Shown here piece by piece: positions 26,791 to 43,278 of a stretch of 64,000 nucleotides of DNA. A program made the translations under genes and the position numbers. This DNA comes from Rapana venosa (taxonomy: Eukaryota > Mollusca > Gastropoda > Neogastropoda > Muricidae): positions 67,693,247-67,757,246 of the forward strand of contig CM054135.1 of the NCBI GenBank assembly GCA_028751875.1, given 5' to 3'. How positions within the stretch are numbered: position 1 is the stretch's first letter; the number at the start of each line of letters is the position of its first letter. The notes under the pieces were generated by a model. That model was not told where the DNA came from. It saw only the letters and a program-made list of their open reading frames with translations, and made no database searches.

Positions 26791-28027
26791 CTGGTAAGCC
26801 TCATAGCTCTAGCCGAGGAATGAAAAAAAATTTTTTTTTAAATACAACAAATATGCTAGTACTTAAAACAATACAAAAGATATGCTAGTACTTAAAACAA
26901 TACAGACTTTCCCAACTATTTAAAGCAAAAGATATGTCTCATGATAATAAAAATGATTTTAAACAATCATACACACTTTAAAAACATCAAAATAATTCAA
27001 AATGTGATGATTATCATTTGATGTGGATTAAGTAAAAAAAAAAAAAAATTCATACATAAAATTTGTGAACAAAATTGTTAGTCCACTGTGAAATGAGTCA
27101 CAAATCACTTTATGCTGAATACAAATAAAAGGAAAAAAAATACACATCATGTGAATTAAATGCACACAAGATATATATGCACACAAGATATATATATAAC
27201 ATGTACTATTGCACCAAGTTCAACAACCCTTGTGAACACATAACAGTGAACAACCTGACAAAATATCCAATCCAACAATTTCAGCTTTATTGCATTACAA
27301 GTATTGGCACATTTCATAACAAATATTATAATGAAAAATCAACAATGACACAGGCGTTACAAGGCTTCTCTGTCACAGAAAGAAAAATAAAGCCAGAGAT
27401 AATCATAACACATGAGATCAGAGAGGAGGGACCTCTAAGTGAGTGAAGATTGTTCAAAAGCTCTCATAGACACACACACACACACACACACACACATGCA
27501 TACACAGGCACTCACACACACACATATACAGAGGCATACATTCTGCAAACATCCAGCTGTAAACTGACAATGGTTTAAAACAAATCTTAATACTGATTGA
27601 TGAGAAATTTGTATTATGCCCTCATGAAACATTATTATGCACCATGGCAGCTAACAATGAAGACCACACATAACCTGTGTAATTTTGAATCATTAAACAA
27701 TGATGAATCATTAAACACAGATGAATCATTCATCTAGAAAATGTTATTAATAACAGGACTAGAAACCGCTCAATGTTTAAAGAATCTGCAAAAGCACGGG
27801 AGCAGAAATCATTCATTGGTTTTCTTCACACTTTAGAGAGGACTACTTAACAAACAAGAACATATGAAATATGATAATGATAAACAATCCCACAGCCGTT
27901 TTGTGCATGATGGCCTAAGTGAGTAAGATGTGGATACCATAGATAAAAAATATGTAAAAACATCTTAATTTTTGTTTCAGTTATCGAATTTGAGTATCAA
28001 GGTTTATCCATTTTTTTGTTCTCAACT

Positions 28028-28033
28028 TTTATT
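28028..28033 (-). terminator. Candidate poly(A) signal of MGGC-type gene
   Basis: AATAAA on the minus strand, about 550 bp beyond the predicted stop at 28584. Confidence 0.35.
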
Positions 28034-28099
28034 TTGTTTATAAAACAAGAAGCAGATTTTTCTTTTAATTTCTGGTAGATCATTGTGACTTAGCTCCTC

Positions 28100-28260
28100 T
28101 AACCCCCCCCCCCCCCCCCCCCCAAAAAAACCAACAACAAAAAACCAAAAAAAACCCACCAAAAACAAACCCACCAAAAAACAAAACAAACAAAAACAAC
28201 AACACCTCCCCCCCCCAAAACCCCCCCAAAAAAAACAACAACCAACAAAACAACAACAAA
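28100..28260. repeat. C/A-only low-complexity tract
   Basis: Poly-C followed by CCAAAAAACAAC-like sequence nearly free of G and T. Lies in the predicted 3' UTR of the MGGC-type gene. Similar tracts: 17105-17235, 19690-19760, 37615-37680, 40615-40670 and 40845-40915, and in reverse 34130-34275. Confidence 0.85.
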
Positions 28261-28583
28261 TTAGCCACATGCAAGTTACAACATAAATCCAAACATGTAA
28301 ACAAACATAAAACCAAAATGAATAGAACAATGTATAAATATATGACTGTAAGTGCTTGCACACAGATATTTTTCCTTCAAAAAGAATCCAAACCCACGAA
28401 GGACAGCACAGGCAGGCAGTTAAAAAGCTGTGCATGGGAAGTTTCATTCTAAGCAACTGGAACATCATTGCATCATTCCTGGCCAAAAGACTGAAGTAGG
28501 TATGACCAGCAGCTGGACAGCAGGTGAATCAGCACTCCTCTCTGTAGTGGTCTGTGATGACGTCATCAGGTTGACTGCTCACC

Positions 28584-32052
<3,469 letters not shown>

Positions 32053-32718
32053 TTTACTGCTTTATATCAGGCACTGCAACAGACAATTTGATTCTTGAAA
32101 TATCAGCAATGCCATAACCAGTGTAACACAGCGCGCGCACACACACACGCACACACACACACTTGCACACACACAAACCATTTCCAGTCAGTGCTGTGAA
32201 CTCTCAATATTGAGCATCATGACAAACTCAGAAAATATTACCACTGTGAAGTACACCATAACTACAAATCACACACCTCAGTTTGATATCACATCAGGGA
32301 AACTGAAAATGACACAAATCTGACCAAAGCACTATCATCAACAGCAACAAAGAAATCAGAACACAAGAAAACGCCACATCCAATGAAGGAGTTCATCACA
32401 TCTTATCCACTGAACTGAAAGTCTGGCCCGCCTTTTCACACAGTGCAGTGCACCAGACCATTTTCCAAGGCTTCACCTAGTAACAGAAACCCCTCCACAA
32501 TCTTCACCCAATAAAAACACTTCACACAGCTGTATATTACCCTCTTGCTGCCAAGACAGGTAAAGGTGAAAGGGGAGCTGGTCTTATCAGTGAAGCCAGG
32601 CAGAACGACCTTTCCCAGGTGCACTGAGAAAAGGGAAAGAAAGGTTGCTCCTGAATCTGTTACACTGGTGAGAAGGCATATATATAACTGCTGCTGGGGC
32701 TTGCTGCTTGTTGAACTG

Positions 32719-32719
32719 G

Positions 32720-32756
<37 letters not shown>

Positions 32757-32757
32757 G
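32719..32757. repeat. Poly-G tract
   Basis: A run of about 37 G after GGGGA, about 0.7 kb upstream of the MGGC gene ATG. Able to form G-quadruplex structures. Confidence 0.9.
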
Positions 32758-32992
32758 GTTGGCAGGCGCATGAGTCATGCACCTGGTTATCTCTCAAGTT
32801 TTACTTTTCTTCTTTTTTTCTCTTTTTTTTCAGTAGACAGTTGTCTGTCCCAGTTTGTAATGCTAATTTCTGCCCTTTTCCTGGTGTTTGTTTTGAAATT
32901 GCATACATGTACATTGGTTCAAAGTGTTTGTTTTGAAACAGTGTGTTCTTCTAGATTGATGTTAGGCTTTAAAAAAATATCTCTTAATAATA

Positions 32993-32994
<2 letters not shown>

Positions 32995-33053
<59 letters not shown>

Positions 33054-33086
33054 CCACACACACACACACTCACACACACACAAAAC

Positions 33087-33164
<78 letters not shown>
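32995..33164. repeat. CT then CA microsatellite
   Basis: (TC)n at 32997-33049, then (CA)n to 33163, with further CA runs to 33345. Confidence 0.92.
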
Positions 33165-33308
33165 GTACCACATAATGATAAATAACTTTAGGATGTTGTT
33201 TCTAGATTATGCAAGTCACTGCCCCATTAACATTATTCTACAATTTTTTATTGATTTTTTCCTATCTTGTTAAAAAAAAAAGGGGGTGGGAGGCACACAT
33301 ACACACAT

Positions 33309-33341
<33 letters not shown>

Positions 33342-34539
33342 CACACTTTTTCCCCATGCGCATTTCTTAAGTTAGTATGACTGACAAACATACGCAGTAC
33401 AGTACATGTTGCCTATTTATGAATATAGTGGATTTCTTTAAATATGCTCAGGCTATGTCTACTTTCAGTTAAATAAAATACTGTTAATGTTTGCTAGGCA
33501 GAAACCGCACAAAGAAAGAAACAAACAAGCAGATCAAACAAATAAAACAAAACAAACACATAAAAACAACCAACCCCCCTCTTCCCCAAATCCCCATCCC
33601 CTAACAACCAACAACAAAAACCAACAACAACAAAAATCTACATAATGATTCAAGTTATAAAAGTGATACAACAACACACCTTTAAACTGGAATGTAAAAT
33701 ATGCAGAAAAGCACTCACATGAGTCATAATAAGATTTGTACCCTGTACAAACCATAACATAAACACATCTGTATGCATAACTGCACAAGCACCTGCATGT
33801 GTGCACACACGCACGCACATACACATGCACACACACACACACACAGAGGGTTCAGACGTAAGGTATAAACAACACAGACACCTAGGAAAGAGAAAAAAAA
33901 GTAAATAACTTTAAATAATAAAAATGGCACAGTCTGAAGAGGAATTTTCAGTTTCAGTTTGCAATTTTCCTAATGACTATTAACAGCGCATAAGTGCATG
34001 TACACAGTCAACTTTTGACAAAGAGGATGGACTTCCATAATATTACTTTCATTCAAATTGAAATACCTCTTAGTCTCAATTCTCATTATATGCACTATCG
34101 CTGTATCAGCTTCCTGTTCTAGATGGGTTTGCTTGTTTGTTTGTTTTTGTTTGTTGTGGGGTTGTGGTTTTTTTGTTGTTGTTTGTTGTTGGGTTTTTTT
34201 CTTTTGTTGTTGTTGTTGGTTTTTTGGTTGTTGTTTTGTTTGTTTGTTGTTGGGTTTTTTGGTGTGTTTTTTGGGGGGTGCCAAAATGAGCTGAAAATGG
34301 GTATGTGTGTTTAAAATGTAACCTGTCGCATACTATGAAACAGATCTACATGTAGTTTGAGAATAATGCTGGCATCTAATTGTTACATAATAATATGCTG
34401 TATTGTTTCTTTTACAAGAGAACTAGCTCTGACAAAACCTGATGTAACAAATGTAATGATTACTTTAAACCAAAATAAAGCAGTTAGGCCAGATTTTGTT
34501 CATAATAAACTGCTCACTGCACCTATGCCAATCACACTG

Positions 34540-34855
34540 AGGACAGGATAGCCTAAAGGTTAGAACATTGCGCTCGCAATCTGACAACCCAGGTTCGATT
34601 CCCATTCAAGGGGATATTTTTCCCTGGAGTTAACATCAGCGCAGACTCCACTATCCCCAAAAGTCCTTCAGATTAGACTATAAACCGAGACTCCAAGTGC
34701 AAACGCATGCACAACATCTTGTGCACACATTAAATCCTGTTCTGCTTTTTGTAAGAGTAGGCCATTGTGTGCCGGTGGGAACAGATGACAAAATTTACAA
34801 AACTGCATACACACGGGGACTAGACGTAAAGAAAAGCACATTTTGTTTTGTTTGT
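34540..34855 (+). mobile_element. SINE family B
   Basis: tRNA-like head AGGATAGCCTAAAGGTTAGA, B box AGGTTCGATTCCC, then CAGATTAGACTATAAACCGA, CTTGTGCACACATTAAATCC, GAGTAGGCCATTGTGTGCCG and ACACGGGGACTAGACGTAAA. Confidence 0.75.
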
Positions 34856-34929
34856 TTTGTTTTGTTTAATGTCTATTCACCACATGGTGATTTAGACACA
34901 CCTGCATTCATACCATTATTACACACTGC

Positions 34930-34950
34930 ATCTCTCTCTCTCTCTCTCTC

Positions 34951-35003
<53 letters not shown>

Positions 35004-35005
35004 CC
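34930..35005. repeat. CT microsatellite
   Basis: (CT)n with CTCCTCT breaks. Confidence 0.9.
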
Positions 35006-35129
35006 CTACACACACCCACATATGTATATACATTCAGCCTGAGGAAGCTTCAGAGGGAAGCGAAAATTTGCTGACATAAATAAAAGGAAAAATGAAGCTG
35101 AACACAGTTGTGTTTTTATTGCCATTTTA

Positions 35130-35195
35130 CTATATATATATATATGTATGCATATATATATATATATATATATAATATATATATATATATTATTT
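35130..35195. repeat. TA microsatellite
   Basis: (TA)n with ATGTATGCAT and AATAT breaks. Confidence 0.88.
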
Positions 35196-35499
35196 ATTAT
35201 ATTTATTTTATTTTATTTTTTTTAAATATAAAACTAATTACAGTAATGGTCTTACAGGTGAAAAATATATTACTTCAGTAACTGCTTGTTATCTTGTTTG
35301 TTTGTTTCTTTGTTTGTTTCTTTGTTTGGTTGGTTGGTTGGTGTTGATGTTGTTGTAGTTTTTTTGGAGGGGGAGTATTCTGATTAATTTTCTTTTTGAA
35401 GACGCAGTTTGAACTAATGTAATGCAAATCTAATAGTGGATGTCTGTCTTCCATAATACTAATAGGCTACTCCTCTAAAATATTGCAGCAGAGCAGATG

Positions 35500-35500
35500 T

Positions 35501-35580
<80 letters not shown>

Positions 35581-35774
35581 TGAGTGAGTGTGTGTGTGAG
35601 TGTGTGTGTGCACGCAGGCATGTGTGTGTGTGCAAGTGTGTATGTGAGTGTGTGTGAGTGAGTCAATGAGTCAGTGAGTGTGTGTGTGTATGAGAGAGAG
35701 AGAAAGAGAGAGAATGTGTGTGTGCATGCATGCATGCATGTGTGCATGTGTGCATGCATGTGTGTGTGTACAGA

Positions 35775-35816
<42 letters not shown>

Positions 35817-35890
35817 GAGAGAGAAAGAGAGAGTGTGTGTGTGTATCACTGTGTGTGTATGTGTGTGTGTGTGTGCATGCATGTGAAAGT
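35500..35890. repeat. TG/GA compound repeat
   Basis: About 39 pure TG, then TGAG, GCATGCATGCATG and GA stretches. Confidence 0.92.
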
Positions 35891-36689
35891 GCATGTGTGT
35901 ATGTAGAACACTAACTTCAAAATAGTTCTTTGTATTTGACTCTGTGTATTATTTTCAGCTGGATGAGTAAAATAACCCATGGCCTTTAAAAAAAATTGAG
36001 TAGGTTAAATCTTGTTAAAACTGTTAAGTTAAATTCTTTATAAAACGTGTACAGTTGTAGGCTTGGAGCACCTCTTAGCAGTCACAAAAACAAAAACCAG
36101 AAATTCTTCTCTGTAACACTAACAGTTTTACCCAGATTACATGCTGGGTTTATAAATTCATGTCATGATTCAATGCAACCAGCTTTAGCAAGCCTACTCT
36201 TCAATGAAAGATGAATGAGTAGGATTTTTATATAAATACATGCACATGGTGCTAAGTGTTTGTTTGTACAATGTATCATAACCTAGGTTTATATCTAAAT
36301 GGAAAAAAATCAAAACAACTTTCCTAGAGAAAAATCCCCTCAAATCCACAGATGGATCAGTGGCAACTCAAACCTGCACGTTCAGACTACTTTTGATCAG
36401 GAGTCCAACACTCTTAGTCTTAGTTCTTACTACTTACTTGTGCAAAGGTACACTACCCCCCCCCCCCCCCCCCCCCCCTTTTCTTAAAAATTATTTTCCA
36501 AAGTGAATTATTTACTTTGTTTACAGTACAGTGTGCACATATGAGAAAATTGTAACATGAACTGATGAAGTGGATCAGTAAAATAAAAATTTTCAATGGA
36601 GAGGAAAGAGGCCTCTGTGTGTGTGTGTGTGCATGAGAGTGAGAGAGAGTGTGCATGTGCACATGCAAGTGCATGTGCATAGGTTGGTT

Positions 36690-36900
36690 GTCTTTTATTT
36701 GTTCTATTTATTTATTGTTTTATTTTTAGGATAAATCCAGTCCCCATGAACATAAGCTTTTGTCAATTTTGTCTTCCATTTGCCTCGCATGGAATGGCCT
36801 ACCCTTCTGAAAGGCAGAACAGGTTTTAATGTAAGCACATGATGTTCTGCCTGCCTACACACATGGGTCCTCAGGTTACAACCTAGTTTATAGACTTCTT
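36690..36900 (-). mobile_element. SINE family B remnant, minus strand
   Basis: Contains minus-strand family B blocks matching AGTCCCCATG, TGGCCTACCCTTCTGAAA and CACATGGGTCCTCAGG. Diverged, headless. Confidence 0.55.
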
Positions 36901-37564
36901 GCTACTACTACTAGCCCAGCACATAGTGCAGTGCCACTTATTCATTCATTCCATGCATTTCTGGTACCATGCCCACCTAAAACTTGTTTGGAAAAATTCT
37001 TACTCGTGTTTATGGCACCTGGACTCAAAATGAGGGAAGGCTCAGGACAATAGCCACACCCACTGACTAGCTCACGTGTGACGGACTGGGTAGACTGTTT
37101 AGTGTTAGTTTTATGAACTGAGAAGACTGTCGAGCAAAAACAATGCCAGTTCTTACATAGTGGCAACGATACACTTCTACAAGAGTCTAACGCAAAATGT
37201 GCCAGACTGAAAGACAAAGAGTGGAAAGTATTAAAGTGAAACACAAGAACTGGAGATTCCCGAAAAAATACCATCACAACGGTTCTTCACTGGCTATCTT
37301 ACCTGTTAAGAATGAAGTGATCGAGATAGCAAGCCATTGTACGACTCTTGCATGTATTTCCCAGTGCTCATTTTCCCTGTTCTGTGTCGCGTCGATCTCA
37401 TTTTATTTTCTATTAATTTTGTTCTTGCTTGTTTTGTTTTCAGGACACCCACTCCAACAATGTCACACATTACACCTCTTTTTTCACAGAAGAGTTTACA
37501 AATAGACTAGGCTAGTTGTGATCAGTAACTTCCCTTTTTTTTGGGGGGGGGGGGGGGGGGGGGG

Positions 37565-38285
37565 GCATCTAATAACAGAAGAGATAGTTATAGAATTATA
37601 CCCCCTCCCCCCCCCCCCCCCCCCAAAAAACAACAACAACACAACCAACAACCAAAAAACAACAACAACAAACAAAGTAAATCAACAAGAAAACACCAAC
37701 ACAAGCAAAGTGTGTGTATGACAGACTTCTGTCCCCATCCCAGAACTAATGTTGTTTTCGAATATTTCCATAGAAATGACAATGTATGATTGCATTGACA
37801 TACTGATCTAAATTGCTAAGAGGGGCTAGAGGAGGGATAGGAGTAAGGAAAGGAGGGGGTTAAAATGTATTCACGTAAACAACGGGAATCAGTTGTTCTT
37901 CTTTTTCTTGTTTGCCTTGTTTTCCGATTTAGTTGCTGTTGGGTATTTGTTGTTGGGGTTTTTTACGCGAAAAGGTGGGGAGGGGGGGGGGGGGGGGGGA
38001 TGATTTTGTTTGCGTAGGTTCGTGTGTGTGTGTGTGTGTGTGTGCTGTCGTTGCTTGTGTTGGTGTTTTCTTGTTGATTTGCTTTGGGTTTTTTTGGTGT
38101 TTTTTTTGGGGGGGGGGAGGGGGGGGGGGGTATAATTCATAACTATCTCTTCTGTCATACACAGATTTGCTTGTGTTGGTGTTTTCTTGTTGATTTGCTT
38201 TGTTTTTTGTTGGGTTTTTTTTTTGGGGGGGGGGGGGGGAGGGAGGGGATGGGATATAATTTCATAACTATCTTCTGTCATACAC
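37565..38285. repeat. Inverted repeat with tandem right arm
   Basis: The left arm 37570-37715 (AACAGAAGAGATAGTTAT ... AATCAACAAGAAAACACC) is the reverse complement of 38050-38160. The right arm is itself repeated at 38160-38282 (TTGCTTGTGTTGGTG, TTCTTGTTGATTTGC, TCATAACTATCT). Each arm contains a poly-C or poly-G run. The spacer is about 335 bp. Confidence 0.85.
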
Positions 38286-38539
38286 ACACTTCGATTTGGT
38301 CGGATACCTTCGCTTGACCGCTTATAAAATAAAACCAAATACTCTCACTTCCTCTGTCTTTACCTTCTTCCTTTTTTGTGTATCCTTTCCTTTCTTCTTG
38401 ATTAGTAGGTAAGTTGTACCTGCCTTGCATGTTTTGGGTAATTGTTTTACCACTAAATTGACACAGTTATCTTACTTGATTTTGTTTATAGTGCTGAATT
38501 AAAATACAATGTGCTCTTGTCTATATCACTGATTTTTTC

Positions 38540-38880
38540 TGGCCCAGGCCAAAAGCTGTGTCAGTTATTGATGTCAGCTAATTGCCAAGGCCTACACTAA
38601 AATATTGTTATGTTGTAAAATGTTGTGTTGAGATTGCCTTCAGCCATGACATGCTCCTTAACATAACCTGCACTCTTCTTTTAAAGGAGAAAAAAATCCT
38701 CTGAAGTCGGAGTATGGCTGCCTATTTGGCGAGGTACTTGAAAATAGTCATACACGCAAACTTCCATCCGGTGTGCTTCCTATCTCACAGTGATTCCCAG
38801 GTGGGATGAGTGAGTCAGAGTGCACGTTCTGGGTGACCCCCAGAGTGTAAAGCTGGGGAACGCTCAACACAACAACTGAT
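38540..38880 (+). repeat. Interspersed repeat G, copy 1
   Basis: Shares ordered blocks with 59590-59945: TGGCCCAGG, GTCAGTTATTGATGT, GCCAAGGCCTACA, TACTTGAAAA.A, ACATGCAAACTTC-like, CAGTGATTC and AAAGCTGG.AA. About 340 bp. No coding potential. Confidence 0.78.
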
Positions 38881-38884
38881 TTTT

Positions 38885-39085
38885 TCCCGTATTTTTTATA
38901 TTTCCAGGATAATGAAAAGGCACGAATGTACTGGGGGTGAGTGTTTTTTTAACATTCAACCCCCATGCGCGTGCGGTTTTGTACTTTTTGTCCCCTCTTC
39001 CTACTGGCCTTCTCTTCCCAAAAGTGGAGCGGGTTTGCAAGATGCTCAGCGTGCGTTTGCACATAGGGCCTCTCTCTTTTTATTT
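38885..39085 (-). mobile_element. SINE family B, minus strand, 3' part
   Basis: CCAGGATAATGAAAAGGCAC, CATTCAACCCCCATGCGCG, TGGCCTTCTCTTCCCAAAAG and TGCGTTTGCACATAGGGCC are the family B 3' half in reverse. Confidence 0.65.
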
Positions 39086-39569
39086 GTTTCAGCGGGCAGT
39101 AATAGGCCTACTGTTACTGCACACTTAAGCTTAACTTTAAAAATTATTATATCCTCCCTAATGTAGGCAAATTCAGAAACCATTCCGAATCGTCTCCTAA
39201 CTGTACACTATTATGACTTTTGCATTGAGTTTCAAGGTTAGTTGTGGTGTGAGCTGCTGTCATTTCTATCTTTGGGGCGCTAACACCACAAGATAGAAAA
39301 AACTCGGGGAAAGTGCTTTTGCCAGAGGGAAGCAGGAAATGTCAACTTCCGTCGCCAGTAGGCGTAGTGCAGAACCAACCATTAAAAATACAATTTTTAA
39401 TTGCCTTTTTTCAAGAAATATTACAAAAATTTCGCCAGAAGTATCGGGCCAGGTTCTTTTACTTATTCCTTTTTTTATGTGGGTAAAATTTGTGATGAGG
39501 CCGATAGGCAAGGATTATAGACAGGGTAGGGATTGAGTGGAACACAATTCTTAGCAAACGCAATTCATG

Positions 39570-39855
39570 TGAAGGAAGGTGGCAGGATAGTTAAGACGTT
39601 TGCCTGCCAACAAGTAAACTGTGAGGTTCTGGGTTCGATTCCCAGCCTCGCCCTTTCTTCCCAGTTTGACAAAAATATCGAACTGAATGTCAAAGTCCTT
39701 CGGATGAGACTATAAACCGAGGCCCTGTGTGCGAACGCATGCAGAACATCTTGCGCACACGTTAAATCCTGTTCCGCTTTTCGAAAGAGTAGGCCTTTGT
39801 GTGCCGATAGGAACAGATGACAATTTTTTTTAAAAACCTGCATACCCACGCATTA
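39570..39855 (+). mobile_element. SINE family B, best-preserved copy
   Basis: Head GGAAGGTGGCAGGATAG, B box GGTTCTGGGTTCGATTCCC, TTCTTCCCAGTTTGAC, TTCGGATGAGACTATAAACC, AACATCTTGCGCACACGTTA, TTCGAAAGAGTAGGCCTTTG and GATAGGAACAGATGACA in order. Confidence 0.82.
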
Positions 39856-39864
39856 AAAAAAAAG

Positions 39865-39955
39865 TCATCTGAGCGCTTTGATCTGTTGCTTTACAAGATT
39901 CAGTGTCATATAAATTCCATACATTATTATTATTATTATTTATTATTATAGCAAT
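39865..39955 (+). repeat. ATT-tailed repeat 3' end
   Basis: GAGCGCTTTGATCTGTTGC, TTTACAAGATTCAG and AAATTCCATACATTATTATT. Other copies: 48335-48410 (+), 62785-62845 (-), 63893-63975 (-). The conserved end with short ATT repeats is like L2/CR1-mobilised SINE tails. Confidence 0.75.
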
Positions 39956-40439
39956 GCAGAGGTGAAGACAGCAGCTTGAAGTTTATCTTTAATCAGTTCT
40001 CAGCATTATAGAGATGGTGCCAGGATCACTCCAACATGAGGTGCTCGGACACTAGCTAACTATTGCTACCTAAAAACACACAATGTCACAATTTACAGGT
40101 GAAACATAATGCTATGATAGCATGGGGGATAAGGGAGTCACACTAGATCTAGCATACAAACAATCATAAGGGAAACCACTCAAATCGTATCTCTCTCTAA
40201 GCCAGTGCACATACAAAGTGCACCTGGCTACAAATTGTTGCACAAGTCCTTGGTTTTAGCATCTCGTCCCAAAGACAAGCATCTGGACTGCCACTTTACA
40301 GTGGTTGGAGAGGAAAACCCAACTTTAAACGGGAATGGAACCCGTCACCTCTCCCTCTGCAGATCTATCATGGGAGCAGTAGGCTACTGTAGGACCATCT
40401 GTGTGGTATTCATCATGACATCCCCTTACAAAGAGTGAT

Positions 40440-40907
40440 ATTAGACCAGAGAGAGACAATGACAATGACAATGACAAATTCTTTTATTTCGAGGATAATG
40501 AATAAGCACTCATGTGCTTTTTTACATCCAGTCCCCGCCCGTAGGGATACATCTTAATAATAACCCAACACTTATACAGTCTCACAGTAGAAACATGGGG
40601 AAATAACCCTTTTCAAAGCAGCCCCCCCCCCCCCCCCCCAACAACTACCCCCCCCCCCCCCCCCCCCCCCCCAGCAAACTAGAGAGAGAGAGAGAATGAC
40701 AATGACAAATTCTTTTATTTCGAGGATAATGAATAAGCACTCATGTGCTTTTTTACATCCAGTCCCCGCCCGTAGGGATACATCTTAATCCAACATTCTC
40801 ACAGTAGAAACAAGGGGAAATAACCCTTTTCAAAACAGCCCCGCCCCCCGCCCCCCCCAACAAAAAAACACACCAAAAAACAAAAAACAAAACCCAAAAA
40901 ACAAAAA

Positions 40908-40949
<42 letters not shown>

Positions 40950-41015
40950 TTATTTCCAGGATAATGAATAAGCACTCATGTGCTTTTTTGTTTTTTTACA
41001 TCTAGTCCCCGAGAG
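40440..41015 (-). mobile_element. Cluster of SINE 3' tails in microsatellites
   Basis: Three headless minus-strand copies of the family B 3' end (40470-40555, 40705-40790, 40950-41010). Each reads CTTTTATTT, CGAGGATAATGAATAAGCAC and TTTTTTACATC on the plus strand, and they are separated by GACAAT, GA and poly-C runs. A fourth copy is at 28768-28850. Confidence 0.75.
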
Positions 41016-41514
41016 AGAGATGTGACATTTGAAGCATTAAGAAAGGCTTTTTTTCTAAACTGGTTTTTATCATTTCAAACTGAGTTTAATATTTCAACAG
41101 AGTAGAGTACTAAATCATTTGACATTTATCAAACTCTCAGACAGCAACCATCGTTGTCTATCATGTGAGCAAAAATTCATTGCAGTACTGTTGAACGCCT
41201 GACAAGTCAGGTCCAGCGCATCCGGCGTGGGAGAGAATCGTTATCTTTTAAGTCTTCCTGGAAGAAGAAAAGGCAAAAGCATGGACCAAGAAGGCAAAAC
41301 AAAAAAACAACAACAACAAAAAGACAAGAAAGAGGTGACTGGAAGTAAAGGAGCAAGGCTAAAACAAAGAAAGTTATAGAAAAGAGAGAGTCATTAATTA
41401 CAATTCCTAGAATGTATTCTGACAGGCCACAGGCATCCCCACCGTGAGATATTTATCTTATCATACAACGTGCTATATAATTTTGTTTATGTTATGAAAA
41501 TGAATTTCTCTGTT

Positions 41515-41515
41515 T

Positions 41516-41558
<43 letters not shown>

Positions 41559-41580
41559 GTGTGTGTGTATGTGTGTGTAA
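41515..41580. repeat. TG microsatellite
   Basis: (GT)n with AAATGTG breaks. Confidence 0.9.
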
Positions 41581-42161
41581 AGTCAAGTCAAAATTAATTA
41601 TATTTGAGGGTAAAAGAAATAATAATCTATGTTGAAAAGAACAAAAACAAATGATGATTTTTATGTGTGCGCGCGCACGTGCACTGACTAACTAATTTAA
41701 CCATTGACCAAGTGCGACTGATCATTCTAGAAATTATAAATGTCCGGTAGACTTTTCCAATAGGCCCTAAGGATGCAACTTAGGTCCGCTTTCGTCCTAG
41801 GCCTACCACAGCAAGTAAATTCTGGATGAATTGTCGCCTTTTAAAATTTTAATGTTTTGAAAGTATTGCAAACCTTGCTTTGTTAGCAAACAATGTGTCA
41901 TTCAAACCTTCTATGTGATAATATGCAATTTGTTTAGTAAGTAGAATCTTTCACATACGTCTACCTGCTCTTCTAGGCCCTATATTTTGTATGCGGACTA
42001 AGCTGATGCCCAGTGGGCTCAGCAGCCACTAAGGATTTCCGGCCGACTGCGCAAGTGCTGGCGAAAGCTGTTGTGAAGCTGCTGCAATTTATAGATCTAT
42101 ATAGACAACATCATTTATTTTGTTTGAATCGGATAGTTCTGAACCATTTAAAGAAAGAAAA

Positions 42162-43242
42162 ATGGTTGAGGGTGGAATGAAATGTGTCAAGTATCTGTTA
42201 TTCTCCTTCAACCTGATCTTCGTGGTAAGTATTGAATGTCAGTGCCTGGGATGCTCCTTTTTTCTCTTGAAAGACAATCAAAAGCCTAGGAGCGATGCTT
42301 AGGCATAGCTGGGTTCCGTTCTTTTCTGATTATGTCCTGACAGTGATCAGAATGACAGGCCAAAACGTTGTCATTAGTGAAGTTACAGAAGAATGTGACT
42401 GAATTATCTGAAAAATAATCAGCAACTTAGCAAAAGTGAAATATCAACATACAGATGTCAACAGATCCATCAATGACCTATTTTCAGTTTTGTGTCGCGC
42501 ATGCGCATGGCAAAAAAGCATGATGTCATAAATAGATCGAAAGTAGAACAAAATTATGTAGTTAGATGTTTAGTACTGTGCACAATTTGAAGCAGATTCT
42601 CACAAACTTAATACACATTTTGGATGAAAAATGTATTTTAAAAAATACAGACAATAAAGGCAGTATTGACATTTTCTCCATGGCAACAGGAAAACAACTC
42701 CACAAAACCAAATGCTGCAATAAACATTTTTAATGGGCCTGCCCAGTGTCCATTCTGCTGGAAACAGGCCATATTTTAAAAAAATCAAAAAAATCAACCA
42801 ACTTATCTTAGAAGGCATGTAATAACAATAACCTGTTCTGTGATCAGTGTGCAATATGACAGTTTGTCTTTGAGTTTTATTCTATTAGGAATGTGGGGTC
42901 TTGACAAAACTATTAATAATGTATTATTGTCAATTAGTACAAATACTAACTTTACAGGACACAAGATTCTGGTACACACACACACACACACACACACATG
43001 CGCGCGCACACATGTCTACAACACACAAAGACTGTATGAAAAAGGATTTTTTCCATCCAGTCCCCGTGTATATGCAGTTTTGTAAATTTTGTCATTTGTT
43101 CCCATCGGCACACAATGCCTACTCTTCCGAAAAGCAAAATGGGTTTATCGTGTGCACAAGTAATGTTTTAGTCCATACATACTCTGCAGAAAAAACAGAA
43201 AAATATTGTACAAAATGTCTTGTTTTGATACAGATTACATCA

Positions 43243-43278
<36 letters not shown>

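Larger units (their letters stand above)
32074..42161. other. Intergenic region between divergent genes; no gene seen
   Basis: Lies between the 5' ends of the MGGC-type gene (minus) and CD63 (plus), so both promoters should be inside it, but no core promoter motif could be assigned. Contents: poly-G/C tracts, CT/CA/TG/TA microsatellites, the inverted repeat at 37565-38285, SINE copies and repeat G. The stretch 41640-42161 is the least repetitive and ends at the CD63 start. Confidence 0.65.

Noticed and set aside
32545..33273. 242-codon plus-strand open frame
   Set aside because: Built from a poly-G run, CT and CA repeats; no domain or splice evidence.
35475..35914. Open frames of His/Thr and Arg/Glu repeats
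   Set aside because: TG, GA and CATG microsatellites read in frame.
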